DNA from: Proteiniphilum acetatigenes DSM 18083
Lineage (GTDB): Bacteria > Bacteroidota > Bacteroidia > Bacteroidales > Dysgonomonadaceae
Reading direction: 5' to 3'
Assembly (NCBI RefSeq): GCF_000380985.1
Contig: NZ_KB905692.1
Location: 310,001-374,000, forward strand
Length of the DNA: 64,000 nucleotides
The notes beneath the pieces were generated by a model that saw nothing but the letters and a program-made list of their open reading frames with translations, was not told the DNA's origin and did not search any database. Below, piece after piece: positions 1 to 9,500 of this stretch; position 1 is the first letter of the stretch; the number at the start of each line of letters is the position of its first letter. Made by a program: the position numbers and the translations under genes.

Positions 1-1
1 C

Positions 2-538
2 GCAGATGCGATCATCCCCGAATTGACCAGGGAAGCCGAAAAAGTGCCGCCCGGCGAAAGCACCCTTATCGCTACTGACTGGATGAACGGACGTCGTACA
101 CCCGATGCCAATCAACTGTTGACAGGTTCTATTTGTGGATTGACGTTGGGAAGCACCGCACCGCTGATCTTCAGGGCACTGGTAGAAGCAACTGCTTACG
201 GTTCCAAAGCGATCGTCGATCGTTTTCTGGAAAATGGTGTCGAGATCAAAGAAGTGATCGGTATAGGCGGTATCTCTTTAAAATCTCCTTTTGTGATGCA
301 GACATTATCCGATGTGTTGGGTATGCCGATCAAAGTGGCAAAGACCGAGCAGGCATGCGCCTTCGGAGCCGCTATGTTCGCAGCCGTTGCAGCAGGTGTA
401 TATGAGAAAGTGGAGGATGCCCAGGATGCGATGGGACAAGGATTTGCTTTCGAATACCATCCGAACGCTGAAAATCACGCCGTATATATGGAGTTGTATA
501 AGAAATACCAACAAATCGGCAAGTTCACTGAAAACTAA
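2..538 (+). CDS. araB: ribulokinase, C-terminal part (cut by window edge)
   Basis: The reading frame is open from the window edge, so only about the last 178 residues are visible. The segment has the C-terminal FGGY-kinase fold signatures: a GIGGIS loop followed by SPFVMQTLSDVLGMPI and then ACAFGAAMFAAVAAG, the arrangement of AraB-type ribulokinases. The family phosphorylates L-ribulose to L-ribulose 5-phosphate in the cytoplasm, the second step of bacterial L-arabinose catabolism. It lies 39 bp upstream of a sugar symporter and ahead of several arabinosidases, which supports a role in arabinose use. A xylulokinase or other FGGY kinase is the alternative, since the N-terminal half is not visible. 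Confidence 0.85.
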   Translation, partial: ADAIIPELTREAEKVPPGESTLIATDWMNGRRTPDANQLLTGSICGLTLGSTAPLIFRALVEATAYGSKAIVDRFLENGVEIKEVIGIGGISLKSPFVMQTLSDVLGMPIKVAKTEQACAFGAAMFAAVAAGVYEKVEDAQDAMGQGFAFEYHPNAENHAVYMELYKKYQQIGKFTEN

Positions 539-577
539 CTGTTTCGTTAATCGAATATATACTTAAAAAAACATCTT

Positions 578-2323
578 ATGAATTGGAATTCACATGAATT
601 TATTTGGCTGGATTGGTTAATTATCGTTATTGGAATTTTAGCTGTAACCTGGGCTGTATGGCGTTCTATACAGAAAGATAAACGTTCGCAACAAGGTCCT
701 GACAGTGAAGATTACCTGTTTGGTAAAGGTGAGCCATGGTATATTATTGGTGCGGCTATCTTTGCCGCCAATATCGGTTCGGAACACCTGGTAGGCCTTG
801 CCGGTACCGGTGCAAAGGCAGGAGTCGGTATGGCACACTGGGAAATGCAGGGATGGATGATACTCATCTTAGGGTGGCTTTTTGTACCCTTCTATCAACT
901 GTTGAATATTAAGATGGGAAAGATCATCACAATGCCCGATTTCCTTAAATACCGCTACACACCTACAACCGGTTCGTGGCTCTCTATCATTACACTTATA
1001 GCCTATGTGCTGACAAAGGTGAGTGTCACGGCATTCACCGGTGGTATCTTTATGCAAAGCCTTCTTGGCTTGCCTTTCTGGTTCGGGGCTATCGGCCTGA
1101 TCGTTTTAACAGGGATCTTTACCGTCCTGGGTGGCATGAAAGGGGTGATGACGCTGTCGGCAATTCAAACACCTATACTGATCCTCGGTTCGTTCCTTGT
1201 GTTGTTTCTGGGATTGTCGGCACTTGGAGGCGGCAATATCGCTGAAGGTTGGACTGCAATGATTGAACATGCCAAAACGCTGAACGTAGGAGAAGATGGT
1301 GTCGCATACGGTACCAACCGTATGTTCCATTTCAATACAGGCGACCCGTTGTATGATGATTATCCCGGTTTTTGGGTATTTATCGGGGCATCGATCATCG
1401 GTTTTTGGTATTGGTGTACTGACCAGCACATCGTTCAACGTGTACTTGGACAACGTAAGGGAGAACCTGCTGACGTAGTGATGAAACGTGCACGCAGAGG
1501 AACCATTGCTGCTGGTTATTTCAAATTATTGCCTGTATTTATGTTTTTGATACCGGGGATGGTAGCCGCTGCATTGGCAGCACGTCCCGATAGCGGTTTC
1601 TCGTTAAGCGATCCTGATACCGCCTTTGGTTCCATGGTCAAGTTCGTATTGCCGGCCGGTGTAAAAGGGATTGTTACCATAGGCTTTATATCGGCATTGG
1701 TTGCCTCTTTGGCGGCTTTCTTCAATTCCTGTGCCACGCTGTTTACAGAAGACTTTTACAAGCCGATGTTCAAAAACAAAAGCGAAGCCACCTACGTTCT
1801 GGTAGGCCGCATCGCCACAGTCGTGGTTGTGATACTGGGTATTGTATGGATACCTATCATGATGAGTCTCGGCAGTCTTTACGATTATCTGCAAGGTATT
1901 CAGTCACTCCTCGCCCCCGCAATGGTGGCTGTATTTGCGTTGGGTATATTTTCCAAGAGAATTACACCAAAAGCCGGAGAGGCCGGGATGATAGTGGGTT
2001 TTATTATCGGAATGGTACGCCTGCTGACCAATATCTTTACCAATACAGGGAAAGATGTGATGACAGGCTGGTTCTGGGAAAACACTACCTGGTTCTGGCA
2101 AACCAACTGGCTTATCTTTGAGGTGTGGCTGCTCGTCTTTATCATGGGCATGATGGTTGTAGTATCATTTTTCACCCCGAAACCAACTGCTAAGCAAATT
2201 GAAGCGATCACTTTCACAGGCGATTACAAAGCACTTATCAGAAAAAGCTGGAATAAGTGGGATGTGATTGCTTCCCTTGGGGTAGTGGCTCTTTGTGCGT
2301 TATTTTATATTTATTTCTGGTAA
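578..2323 (+). CDS. sodium:solute symporter (SSS family), probable arabinose/galactose uptake
   Basis: 581 residues with about 14 hydrophobic segments. The opening part (a transmembrane segment, then SEDYLFGKGEPWYIIGAAIF and NIGSEHLVGLAG) is the SGLT-like start of SSS sugar carriers. The length matches Na+/glucose-type cotransporters. It should carry a monosaccharide across the inner membrane with sodium. It starts 39 bp after the ribulokinase, so the two are probably cotranscribed, and a strong terminator follows at 2338. Arabinose or galactose is inferred from the neighbours; nothing in the sequence alone fixes the substrate. Confidence 0.88.
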   Translation: MNWNSHEFIWLDWLIIVIGILAVTWAVWRSIQKDKRSQQGPDSEDYLFGKGEPWYIIGAAIFAANIGSEHLVGLAGTGAKAGVGMAHWEMQGWMILILGWLFVPFYQLLNIKMGKIITMPDFLKYRYTPTTGSWLSIITLIAYVLTKVSVTAFTGGIFMQSLLGLPFWFGAIGLIVLTGIFTVLGGMKGVMTLSAIQTPILILGSFLVLFLGLSALGGGNIAEGWTAMIEHAKTLNVGEDGVAYGTNRMFHFNTGDPLYDDYPGFWVFIGASIIGFWYWCTDQHIVQRVLGQRKGEPADVVMKRARRGTIAAGYFKLLPVFMFLIPGMVAAALAARPDSGFSLSDPDTAFGSMVKFVLPAGVKGIVTIGFISALVASLAAFFNSCATLFTEDFYKPMFKNKSEATYVLVGRIATVVVVILGIVWIPIMMSLGSLYDYLQGIQSLLAPAMVAVFALGIFSKRITPKAGEAGMIVGFIIGMVRLLTNIFTNTGKDVMTGWFWENTTWFWQTNWLIFEVWLLVFIMGMMVVVSFFTPKPTAKQIEAITFTGDYKALIRKSWNKWDVIASLGVVALCALFYIYFW

Positions 2324-2337
2324 AAACTCTTTTATCG

Positions 2338-2375
2338 ACAAGCGGATATCCTATCCGGATTCCGCTTGTTTTTCT
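2338..2375 (+). terminator. intrinsic terminator after the symporter
   Basis: A 9-bp perfect stem (ACAAGCGGA / TCCGCTTGT) closes a 14-nt loop and is followed by TTTTTCT. It lies 15 bp after the symporter stop codon and ends the araB-symporter unit. Confidence 0.85.
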
Positions 2376-2389
2376 CAACTTTTGCATGT
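2371..2389 (+). repeat. degenerate copy of a 19-bp motif recurring in the arabinose locus
   Basis: About 15 of 19 bases match the motif TTATTCAAGTTTYGCAWGT found at 2437, 5282 and (inverted) 6563. Similarity to the 5282 copy continues downstream as far as a GCAACTRAAGC block in both. Confidence 0.4.
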
Positions 2390-2436
2390 GAATCTGAAAC
2401 ATGAGCAACTGAAGCATTCGGCTTGCAAAAATCAAA

Positions 2437-2455
2437 TTATTCAAGTTTCGCAAGT
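2437..2455 (+). repeat. 19-bp motif, copy upstream of GH51
   Basis: TTATTCAAGTTTCGCAAGT. A copy with one mismatch lies inverted at 6563-6581 and one with two mismatches at 5282-5300. Each copy precedes a glycoside hydrolase gene. It could be an operator of the locus or the edge of a small mobile repeat. Confidence 0.6.
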
Positions 2456-2466
2456 CTTATGATTGT

Positions 2467-2618
2467 AACTAAAACATCCGTCTGACGATATTTTGTGACC
2501 CATTATAGTTCTCATTTACTGAAAGAGTAGAACTCACTTCGTTCAAACAACTACTCTTTCTTACGTTCATCTCGAACTATGGGTCCCCACAAAATATCTA
2601 AAGGTCTCCGTTTTAGTT
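2467..2618. repeat. 152-bp palindromic (MITE-like) element
   Basis: Nested inverted repeats can be read directly: outer AACTAAAAC / GTTTTAGTT (2467-2475 and 2610-2618), then GATATTTTGTG / CACAAAATATC, then a CCCAT-TAGTTC / GAACTATGGG pair, and innermost GAAAGAGTAG / CTACTCTTTC (2521-2530, 2551-2560). No open frame is visible inside. The end sequence (inverted: CAACTAAAACGGAGACC) recurs at 5317-5332. The region 2324-2679 otherwise holds only the terminator and the 19-bp motif copies. Confidence 0.7.
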
Positions 2619-2679
2619 GTATACATTCTCAATTTACATGCGAAAGTTGAATCAAATTATTTATAAAAACCGTTCTGTA

Positions 2680-5280
2680 ATGATAGTAATCGAGAAAAAA
2701 AGTAAAGCTTTAAAGATATTTTTTTCCCTGAGCATATTGCTATTCAATATTCTCTTTTTAAGAGCCAATGAACCCGATTCAGCATATATTTTTGCTTATG
2801 GTGATGAGAACGGAGAGGGATTGTATTTCGCATGGAGTATCGATCAGGATAACTGGCATACTATCGGCAACAAATACCCCTTTCTGAGATCTGACTACGG
2901 CAGATGGGGTTCTCAGAAAAGGATGTACGACCCGTTCCTGTTTCAGGCATCTGATGGGCAATGGCACTCCGTCTGGAGTCTGAATGATACGGATGGAGCC
3001 GTCGCTCATGCCGTCTCTTCCGATCTGGTATATTGGAAACCACAATCTTATCCGGTATTGATGCCCCATGGGAACTGCCTGAGACCTGAAATTTCCTGCG
3101 ATGTGCAAAGAAAAGAATTTCATATTCTCTGGCATAGCGATAAACCCGAACAAGGAGTGTTTCACAGTTTTACCGGCGATTTCAAGCATTACTCGCCCGC
3201 CGCAAGAAACGACCAATTCGAAAGTGCCAGAAGGAATGTTTCCATCGCAGGCAGACAGCAGACCGGCACGCTCCATCACGTTTCATGGGCGGTGATCGAC
3301 AGACTTATCCAGGCTCAGAGGCTGTCTGCTTATAAGCAGATTTTAAATGAGGAAAGAGTAGAGATGGATCACGGTCAGTTCAAGGAACCGGTCACTATTT
3401 CCATTTCACCGGATATCCGGAAAAAGAAATCGATCAGCGATTTATTGATCGGTATATTTTACGAGGATATCAACTATGCCGCCGACGGAGGGCTGTATGC
3501 CGAATTGGTTCAAAACCGCGGTTTCGAATATGCCTTGAGTGATAAGGAAGGTAGGGATAAGAACTGGAACAACCGTACCGCCTGGTCGGTAATCAATGCA
3601 GACACTTTTCTGATCGATACGGTCTCCCCTATTCACGTCAACAATAAACATTATGCCGTCTTACAGATTGAGAAAACAGGGGTTGCACTCGTCAATGAAG
3701 GATTTAACGGTATTCCGGTGAAAGCGGGTGAAAAATATGATCTCTCCCTGTTTGCCCGTAGCCCCGGGAAAACAAGAGGCCGTATTTTAGTACGGCTCAC
3801 CGGAAAAGACGGTGAAATATACGGAGAAACTACTACACGTACAATCAGTACCGACTGGCAGAAACTGGAATCCGTTATTACGGCAACCCGTACTGCCAAC
3901 GACGCCCGTATCGAAGTGATACCGCAACAAACGGGCCGGGTAGACCTGGATATGGTTTCCCTTTTTCCGCAGAAAACATTCAAAGGGCGCAAAAACGGGT
4001 TAAGAGCCGATCTGGCGCAAGCATTGGCCGACCTGAAACCCCGCTTCATGCGTTTTCCGGGCGGGTGCGTGGCGCATGGCGACGGGATCGGAAATATCTA
4101 TCGCTGGGAGAATACCATCGGGCCGCTTGAAACGCGTAAGCCGCAACGTAATCTCTGGGGGTATCACCAGTCGTTCGGACTGGGCTATTTTGAATATTTC
4201 CAGTTCTGTGAAGATATCGGTGCCGAACCTATCCCCGTTGTGGCGGCAGGTGTTCCCTGCCAGAACTCCGCACACCATGGATGTGTGATCGGTGGACAGC
4301 AAGGGGGTATTCCCATGGAAGAGATGGATGAATATATCCAGTCCGTTTTAAATCTGATCGAGTACGCCAACGGCGATGCAAAATCCGAATGGGGCAGAAA
4401 AAGAGCGGAGGCGGGCCATCCGAAACCTTTCAACCTGAAATATATCGGAGTCGGTAATGAAGACCTGATCTCCGATGTTTTTGTGGAGAGGTTTACGATG
4501 ATATATAATGCCATTAAGGCTAAGTACCCCGAAATAACGGTGATCGGAACAGCCGGTCCTTTCAGCGAAGGATCCGACTATGTGGAAGGTTGGGATCTGG
4601 CAACCGAACTGGGACTTGCCCTGGTCGACGAACATTATTACCAGCCGCCCGGATGGTATCTCAACAACCAGGATTATTACGACAGGTACGACCGCTCAAA
4701 AGCCAAAGTATATCTGGGTGAATACGCAGCCCATGTCCCGGGCCGCCATAACAATCTTGAAACAGCGCTCTGCGAAGCATTGCACCTGATCAATATCGAA
4801 CGGAACGGGGATATTGTGGAGATGACGTCTTATGCTCCATTGCTGGCAAAAGAAGGATTCACGCAGTGGAACCCCGACCTGATCTATTTCAATAATACCG
4901 AAGTGAAGCCGACCGTTGGATATTATGTCCAGAAACTATTCGGACACCATTCCGGAAATGAATACATTTCCGGCAATATCATTCGTTCGGATAACCGGGA
5001 AGATATCGGAAAACGAGTTGCGTCCTCTTTTGTAATAGATAGCCAGACCAATGATCTGATCATTAAACTGGTTAATCTATTGCCTGTCCCCGTTTCTTCG
5101 TCGATTGATTTGTCGGACATAAAGATAGCCGACAGCCAGTCAGACTTAACAGTAATGAAAGGTAAACCGGACGATAAAACTGTCAGACCTGAAGAATCAA
5201 AACTGACCGTTTCCGGGCAACTCGAATATGAATTGCCGGCTTATTCTTTTTCGATAATTCGTATAAAAACGAATATATAG
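2680..5280 (+). CDS. alpha-L-arabinofuranosidase GH51 with GH43-like N-terminal domain
   Basis: 866 residues from the ATG at 2680, chosen because the next 30 residues form a signal peptide (basic start, hydrophobic core, LRANEPD); earlier starts only add unrelated sequence. Residues about 33-200 resemble the first blades of a GH43 propeller (YDPFLFQASDG, SSDLVYWKP), but the later blades are missing. From about residue 255 it is a GH51 arabinofuranosidase (GIFYEDINYAADGGLYAEL) with the NE acid/base at Glu594 in GVGNEDL and the nucleophile Glu681 in LGEYAAH. GH51 enzymes release alpha-L-arabinofuranose from arabinan, arabinoxylan or arabinogalactan. The signal peptide points to the periplasm or cell surface. 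It is paralogous to the GH51 at 13340. Confidence 0.9.
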   Translation: MIVIEKKSKALKIFFSLSILLFNILFLRANEPDSAYIFAYGDENGEGLYFAWSIDQDNWHTIGNKYPFLRSDYGRWGSQKRMYDPFLFQASDGQWHSVWSLNDTDGAVAHAVSSDLVYWKPQSYPVLMPHGNCLRPEISCDVQRKEFHILWHSDKPEQGVFHSFTGDFKHYSPAARNDQFESARRNVSIAGRQQTGTLHHVSWAVIDRLIQAQRLSAYKQILNEERVEMDHGQFKEPVTISISPDIRKKKSISDLLIGIFYEDINYAADGGLYAELVQNRGFEYALSDKEGRDKNWNNRTAWSVINADTFLIDTVSPIHVNNKHYAVLQIEKTGVALVNEGFNGIPVKAGEKYDLSLFARSPGKTRGRILVRLTGKDGEIYGETTTRTISTDWQKLESVITATRTANDARIEVIPQQTGRVDLDMVSLFPQKTFKGRKNGLRADLAQALADLKPRFMRFPGGCVAHGDGIGNIYRWENTIGPLETRKPQRNLWGYHQSFGLGYFEYFQFCEDIGAEPIPVVAAGVPCQNSAHHGCVIGGQQGGIPMEEMDEYIQSVLNLIEYANGDAKSEWGRKRAEAGHPKPFNLKYIGVGNEDLISDVFVERFTMIYNAIKAKYPEITVIGTAGPFSEGSDYVEGWDLATELGLALVDEHYYQPPGWYLNNQDYYDRYDRSKAKVYLGEYAAHVPGRHNNLETALCEALHLINIERNGDIVEMTSYAPLLAKEGFTQWNPDLIYFNNTEVKPTVGYYVQKLFGHHSGNEYISGNIIRSDNREDIGKRVASSFVIDSQTNDLIIKLVNLLPVPVSSSIDLSDIKIADSQSDLTVMKGKPDDKTVRPEESKLTVSGQLEYELPAYSFSIIRIKTNI

Positions 5281-5281
5281 A

Positions 5282-5300
5282 TTATTCAAGTTCCGCATGT
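5282..5300 (+). repeat. 19-bp motif, copy upstream of GH43
   Basis: TTATTCAAGTTCCGCATGT, two mismatches from the copy at 2437. It begins 2 bp after the GH51 stop codon and lies 170 bp before the GH43 lipoprotein gene. Confidence 0.55.
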
Positions 5301-5316
5301 GATTTTGAACTGTATG

Positions 5317-5438
5317 CAACTAAAGCGGAGACCTATAGCTGTTTTACGGGATACCCATAGCAGGCAGGGAACGTAAGGATAAATCATTTAATGATTAATT
5401 TGTTACTCATATCTGCAAGATTTTTCTATGGTCTCCGC
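5317..5438. repeat. second palindromic element related to the one at 2467
   Basis: Arms GCGGAGACCTATAG (5325-5338) and CTATGGTCTCCGC (5426-5438) are inverted repeats with one extra base. The left edge CAACTAAAGCGGAGACC matches the inverted right end of the 2467-2618 element, so the two belong to one family. No coding frame is evident. Confidence 0.55.
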
Positions 5439-5451
5439 CCGCAATTAATTA

Positions 5452-5459
5452 TAATTTTG
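5452..5459 (+). promoter_or_regulatory. possible -7 box of the GH43 gene
   Basis: TAATTTTG fits the Bacteroidota -7 consensus TAnnTTTG. No clear TTTG lies 19-21 bp upstream, and the box is only 10 bp from the ATG at 5470, which would leave almost no leader. Confidence 0.3.
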
Positions 5460-5469
5460 TAAATAGAAT

Positions 5470-6525
5470 ATGGATAAACAGAAATTAACACTACTGCTCT
5501 CTTTCGTATGTTTACTCGCAACATCGGCTTCCTGTAAATCCGGGCCAAAAGAAAAAGAGATGGCTGCCTACCTGCTTGTCTATTTCACCGATCCTACCCA
5601 CAGCCTTTTTATGGCATTAAGTTCCGACGGATACACATTTACGGATGTGAATAACGGCCAGCCGGTGATTGGAGGCGACACTATCGCTACACAAAAGGGC
5701 ATTCGCGATCCGCATATCACACGCGGCCCCGATGATGCATTTTACCTGGTAATGACCGACCTGCATATCTTCGGGCAACGTGAAGGCTATCGTACCACAC
5801 AATGGGACCGTGACGGGGATATTCATGGATGGGGCAATAATCGCGGTTTTGTACTGATGAAATCATACGACCTTATCAACTGGACGCGTAGCAGCGTATT
5901 GGTAGAGGAGCAGTTCCCTCATCTTAACGTTTCCTGCGCATGGGCGCCGCAAACCATCTACGACGAAGCGGAAGGAAAAATGATGCTCTATTTTACCATG
6001 CGGCTTGATGGTGGTAAGACAAAAATGTATTATGCTTATACTGATGATGATTTTACAAAACTCGTTTCGGAACCAAAGTTGATTTTCGAGTATCCCGACC
6101 CAGAGATCCAGGTGCTGGATGCCGATATAACACCCTTGCCTGACGGACGGTTCGTCATGACTTATGTCGCACAGGACGGACCCGCGGGAATTAAGATGGC
6201 CGTTTCGGATAAAATCAACAGTGGTTACGTGTATCAGCCGGAACAGATCGATTTTGAACCGGCCTCCTGCGAAGCGCCGAATGTCTGGAAACGTATCGGA
6301 GAAGATAAATGGGTACTGATGTACGATATATTCAGTATCAATCCGCATAATTTCGGCTTTGCCGAAACATCCGATTTCGTAAACTTCACCCATCTGGGAC
6401 GATTTAATGAAGGTGTAATGAAGACAACCAACTTCAGTTCGCCCAAGCATGGGGCGGTGATCCAGGTCTCCAAAGAGGAAGCGCAAAGGCTGGCCGCCCA
6501 TTGGGATTTGCAAATGGAGTTCTGA
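5470..6525 (+). CDS. GH43 family lipoprotein, probable arabinosidase
   Basis: 351 residues. The N-terminus is a lipoprotein signal (LLATSASC, lipid-attached Cys at residue 22), so the enzyme is anchored in a membrane. The rest is a single five-bladed GH43 propeller with candidate catalytic residues in order: Asp in GIRDPHI (base), Asp in LDADITPLPDG (pKa modulator), and Glu in SCEAPNVWK (acid). GH43 enzymes usually remove alpha-L-arabinofuranosyl or beta-xylosyl residues. It is closely related to the first GH43 domain of the next gene (the AYLF/AYLL start, NNxQPVI and RDPHI blocks align), so the two probably arose by duplication. Confidence 0.85.
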   Translation: MDKQKLTLLLSFVCLLATSASCKSGPKEKEMAAYLLVYFTDPTHSLFMALSSDGYTFTDVNNGQPVIGGDTIATQKGIRDPHITRGPDDAFYLVMTDLHIFGQREGYRTTQWDRDGDIHGWGNNRGFVLMKSYDLINWTRSSVLVEEQFPHLNVSCAWAPQTIYDEAEGKMMLYFTMRLDGGKTKMYYAYTDDDFTKLVSEPKLIFEYPDPEIQVLDADITPLPDGRFVMTYVAQDGPAGIKMAVSDKINSGYVYQPEQIDFEPASCEAPNVWKRIGEDKWVLMYDIFSINPHNFGFAETSDFVNFTHLGRFNEGVMKTTNFSSPKHGAVIQVSKEEAQRLAAHWDLQMEF

Positions 6526-6562
6526 TAGAAGATTGCACTATACACCCCAACTTAGGTATGCA

Positions 6563-6581
6563 ACTTGCAAAACTTGAATAA
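6563..6581 (-). repeat. 19-bp motif, inverted copy upstream of GH127
   Basis: On the minus strand this reads TTATTCAAGTTTTGCAAGT, one mismatch from the 2437 copy. It sits 17 bp before the ATG of the GH127 fusion gene. Confidence 0.6.
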
Positions 6582-6597
6582 CGATAGAAAAAACAGG

Positions 6598-9500
6598 ATG
6601 AATAGAAAAAAACTCAACTGGATACTACTTTGTTTTATCTGCTTCTCTTTTGCGAATGCCCAGATAAATCCGCAGATAGAATATTTCAGGTTACAGGATA
6701 TCAGACTTTTGGAAAGTCCTTTCAGGCACGCGGAAGAATTAAACAAGCAATATCTGCTGGAGATGGATGCCGATCGGCTCCTTGCGCCTTTTCTGAGAGA
6801 AGCCGGCCTGCCACAGAAAGCCGAGAGCTATACCAACTGGGAAAATACCGGACTCGACGGGCATATCGGAGGACATTACCTCTCCGGACTGTCGCTGATG
6901 GTTGCATCTACCGGAGATAGACAGATCAAGAGCCGGCTGGATTACATGCTCGCTGAATTAAAACGGTGTCAGGATGCGAACGGTAACGGCTATATCGGAG
7001 GCGTACCCGGTGGAAAAGCGATATGGGAAGAGGTTGCTGCAGGAAATATCCGTGCCGGCGGGTTCGACCTGAACGGTAAATGGGTGCCGCTCTACAATAT
7101 CCATAAGACCTACGCAGGACTGAGAGACGCCTGGCTGGTGGCAGGGAATGAAGAAGCGAAGGAGATGTTGATAAAAATGACCGATTGGGCAATCACGCTT
7201 GTTTCCAGATTATCGGAAGAGCAATTACAGGATATGCTTCGCAGCGAACACGGCGGATTGAACGAAACCTTTGCCGACGTGGCAGCCATTACGGGTGACG
7301 AAAAATACCTCGAACTGGCACGAAAGTTTTCCCATCAATTGATATTGGAACCTTTGCTTCACCATCAGGATAAACTGACCGGAATGCACGCCAACACCCA
7401 GATACCGAAAGTACTGGGTTTTAAACGTATTGCAGACCTCGAGGGCAATGAATCGTGGGAAGAGGCAGCCCGTTTCTTCTGGGAAACGGTAGTGGAAAAC
7501 CGGTCGGTATCCATCGGGGGAAACAGCGTTTCCGAACATTTCAACCCGGTGGACGATTTCTCACGGATGATTAGCAGCATTGAAGGCCCCGAAACATGCA
7601 ACACCTATAACATGTTGCGGTTAACTAAAATGTTGTATCAGACATCAAAAGATAAGAAATATGTAGATTATTACGAACGTGCACTCTATAATCATATCCT
7701 CTCTACCCAACATCCACATACAGGTGGATTCGTCTATTTCACGCAGATGCGTCCCGGACATTACAGAGTCTATTCGCAACCGCATACCAGCATGTGGTGT
7801 TGCGTGGGATCGGGGATGGAGAATCATTCGAAATACGGTGAGATGATCTATGCCCATACGGACAACGAGCTATATGTCAATCTTTTTATTCCATCCTCGT
7901 TACAGTGGAAGCAGCAGGATACGGAGATCATTCAGGAAAATAACTTTCCCTATGAAGCCTCCACGCAGATTAGCGTGAATCCCCGTAAACAGAAGCAGTT
8001 TACACTGTTATTGCGTTATCCCGGGTGGACTGAGGAAGGAAACGTAAAGGTCACGGTAAACGGGAAAGCATATCCTGTAGAGAACAGAAACGGATATATC
8101 CCTATAGACAGAAAATGGAAGAAGGGCGATAAGGTGGTAATGGAAATGCCAATGACCCTGAAAGCCGAGCAACTTCCGGATGGATCTGGTTACTATTCGT
8201 TCCTGTACGGCCCGGTAGTGCTTGCCGCCAAAACCGGCAGCGAAGATCAGACAGGACTGTTTGCCGATGACAGCAGAGGCGGACATATCGCACATGGAAA
8301 ACAGATCCCGCTGAAAAATATGCCGTTATTAGTAGGGGATCCCGATAAGTTGACCTCTTATCTGTCTCCTGTGTCCGGTAAACCGCTGGCATTCCATTTG
8401 ACAGGACTTTATCCGGAACAGTATGCCCGGGGTATGGAACTGGTTCCTTTTTTCAACCTGCATGAATCCCGCTATATCATTTACTGGCCGCAGGCAACCG
8501 AAGAGGAAGCCGGGAAAATCCGTCTTGAGCAGGAAAAACAGGAGGCAGAAAGATTGAAACTGGATGCTGTAACCGGAGACAGGGTAGTATGCGGCGAACA
8601 ACAACCCGAATCGGATCACTTTATCGAGGCAGATAATTCGAAAACGGGTGTTTTTGAAGATACACGCTGGCGTGAAGCAAACGGATGGTTCAGTTATAAA
8701 CTGAAGAACAGTGGCAGAAAAGCCCATTACCTCTATGTGGAGTATTTCGACAGGGATCGTTCCCGTAATTTCGAAATACTTGTCAATGATATACGGGTAA
8801 AGGGACTCTCGTTAACGGGCAATAAGGGAGGTGAGATGCAGAAGCTGATCGTTCCCATTCCGGAGAATATTTCCCAAAGCGAAACCCTCACTGTAAAATT
8901 CATGGCGATGCCGGGCAGTATGACGGCAAAGATCGCAGAAGTGCGGCTGCTTTCTCAATTTGTGGGAGAACCTGAATATGTCGCTTACCTGTTTGCCTAT
9001 TTTACCGGTAACAGGGTGGAAGAAGAAGCCGTGAGGTATGCCATCAGCAGCAACGGCTACAATTATTATGCGCTGAACAATAACCAGCCGGTCATCGACT
9101 CGAAGAAAATCAGTTCGACCGGAGGCGTACGTGATCCCCATATTCTGCGGGGAGAAGATGGCAAGACCTTTTACATGGTGCTGACTGATATGACCTCATA
9201 CAAAGGATGGGACTCGAACCGTGCGATGGTGTTGCTCAAGTCGTCCGACCTGATCAACTGGACATCAAACGTCATCAATATCCAGGAAAAATACGAAGGG
9301 CAGGAAGACCTGAAACGGGTATGGGCGCCGCAAACCATTTACGATCCGGAAGCCGGGAAATACATGGTATACTGGTCGATGAAACACGGAGACGGAGCTG
9401 ATATCATTTACTATGCTTACGCCAATGACGATTTCACCGACCTGGAGGGAGAACCCCGTCCATTGTTCCTGCCTGAAAACGGAAAATCGTGTATCGATGG

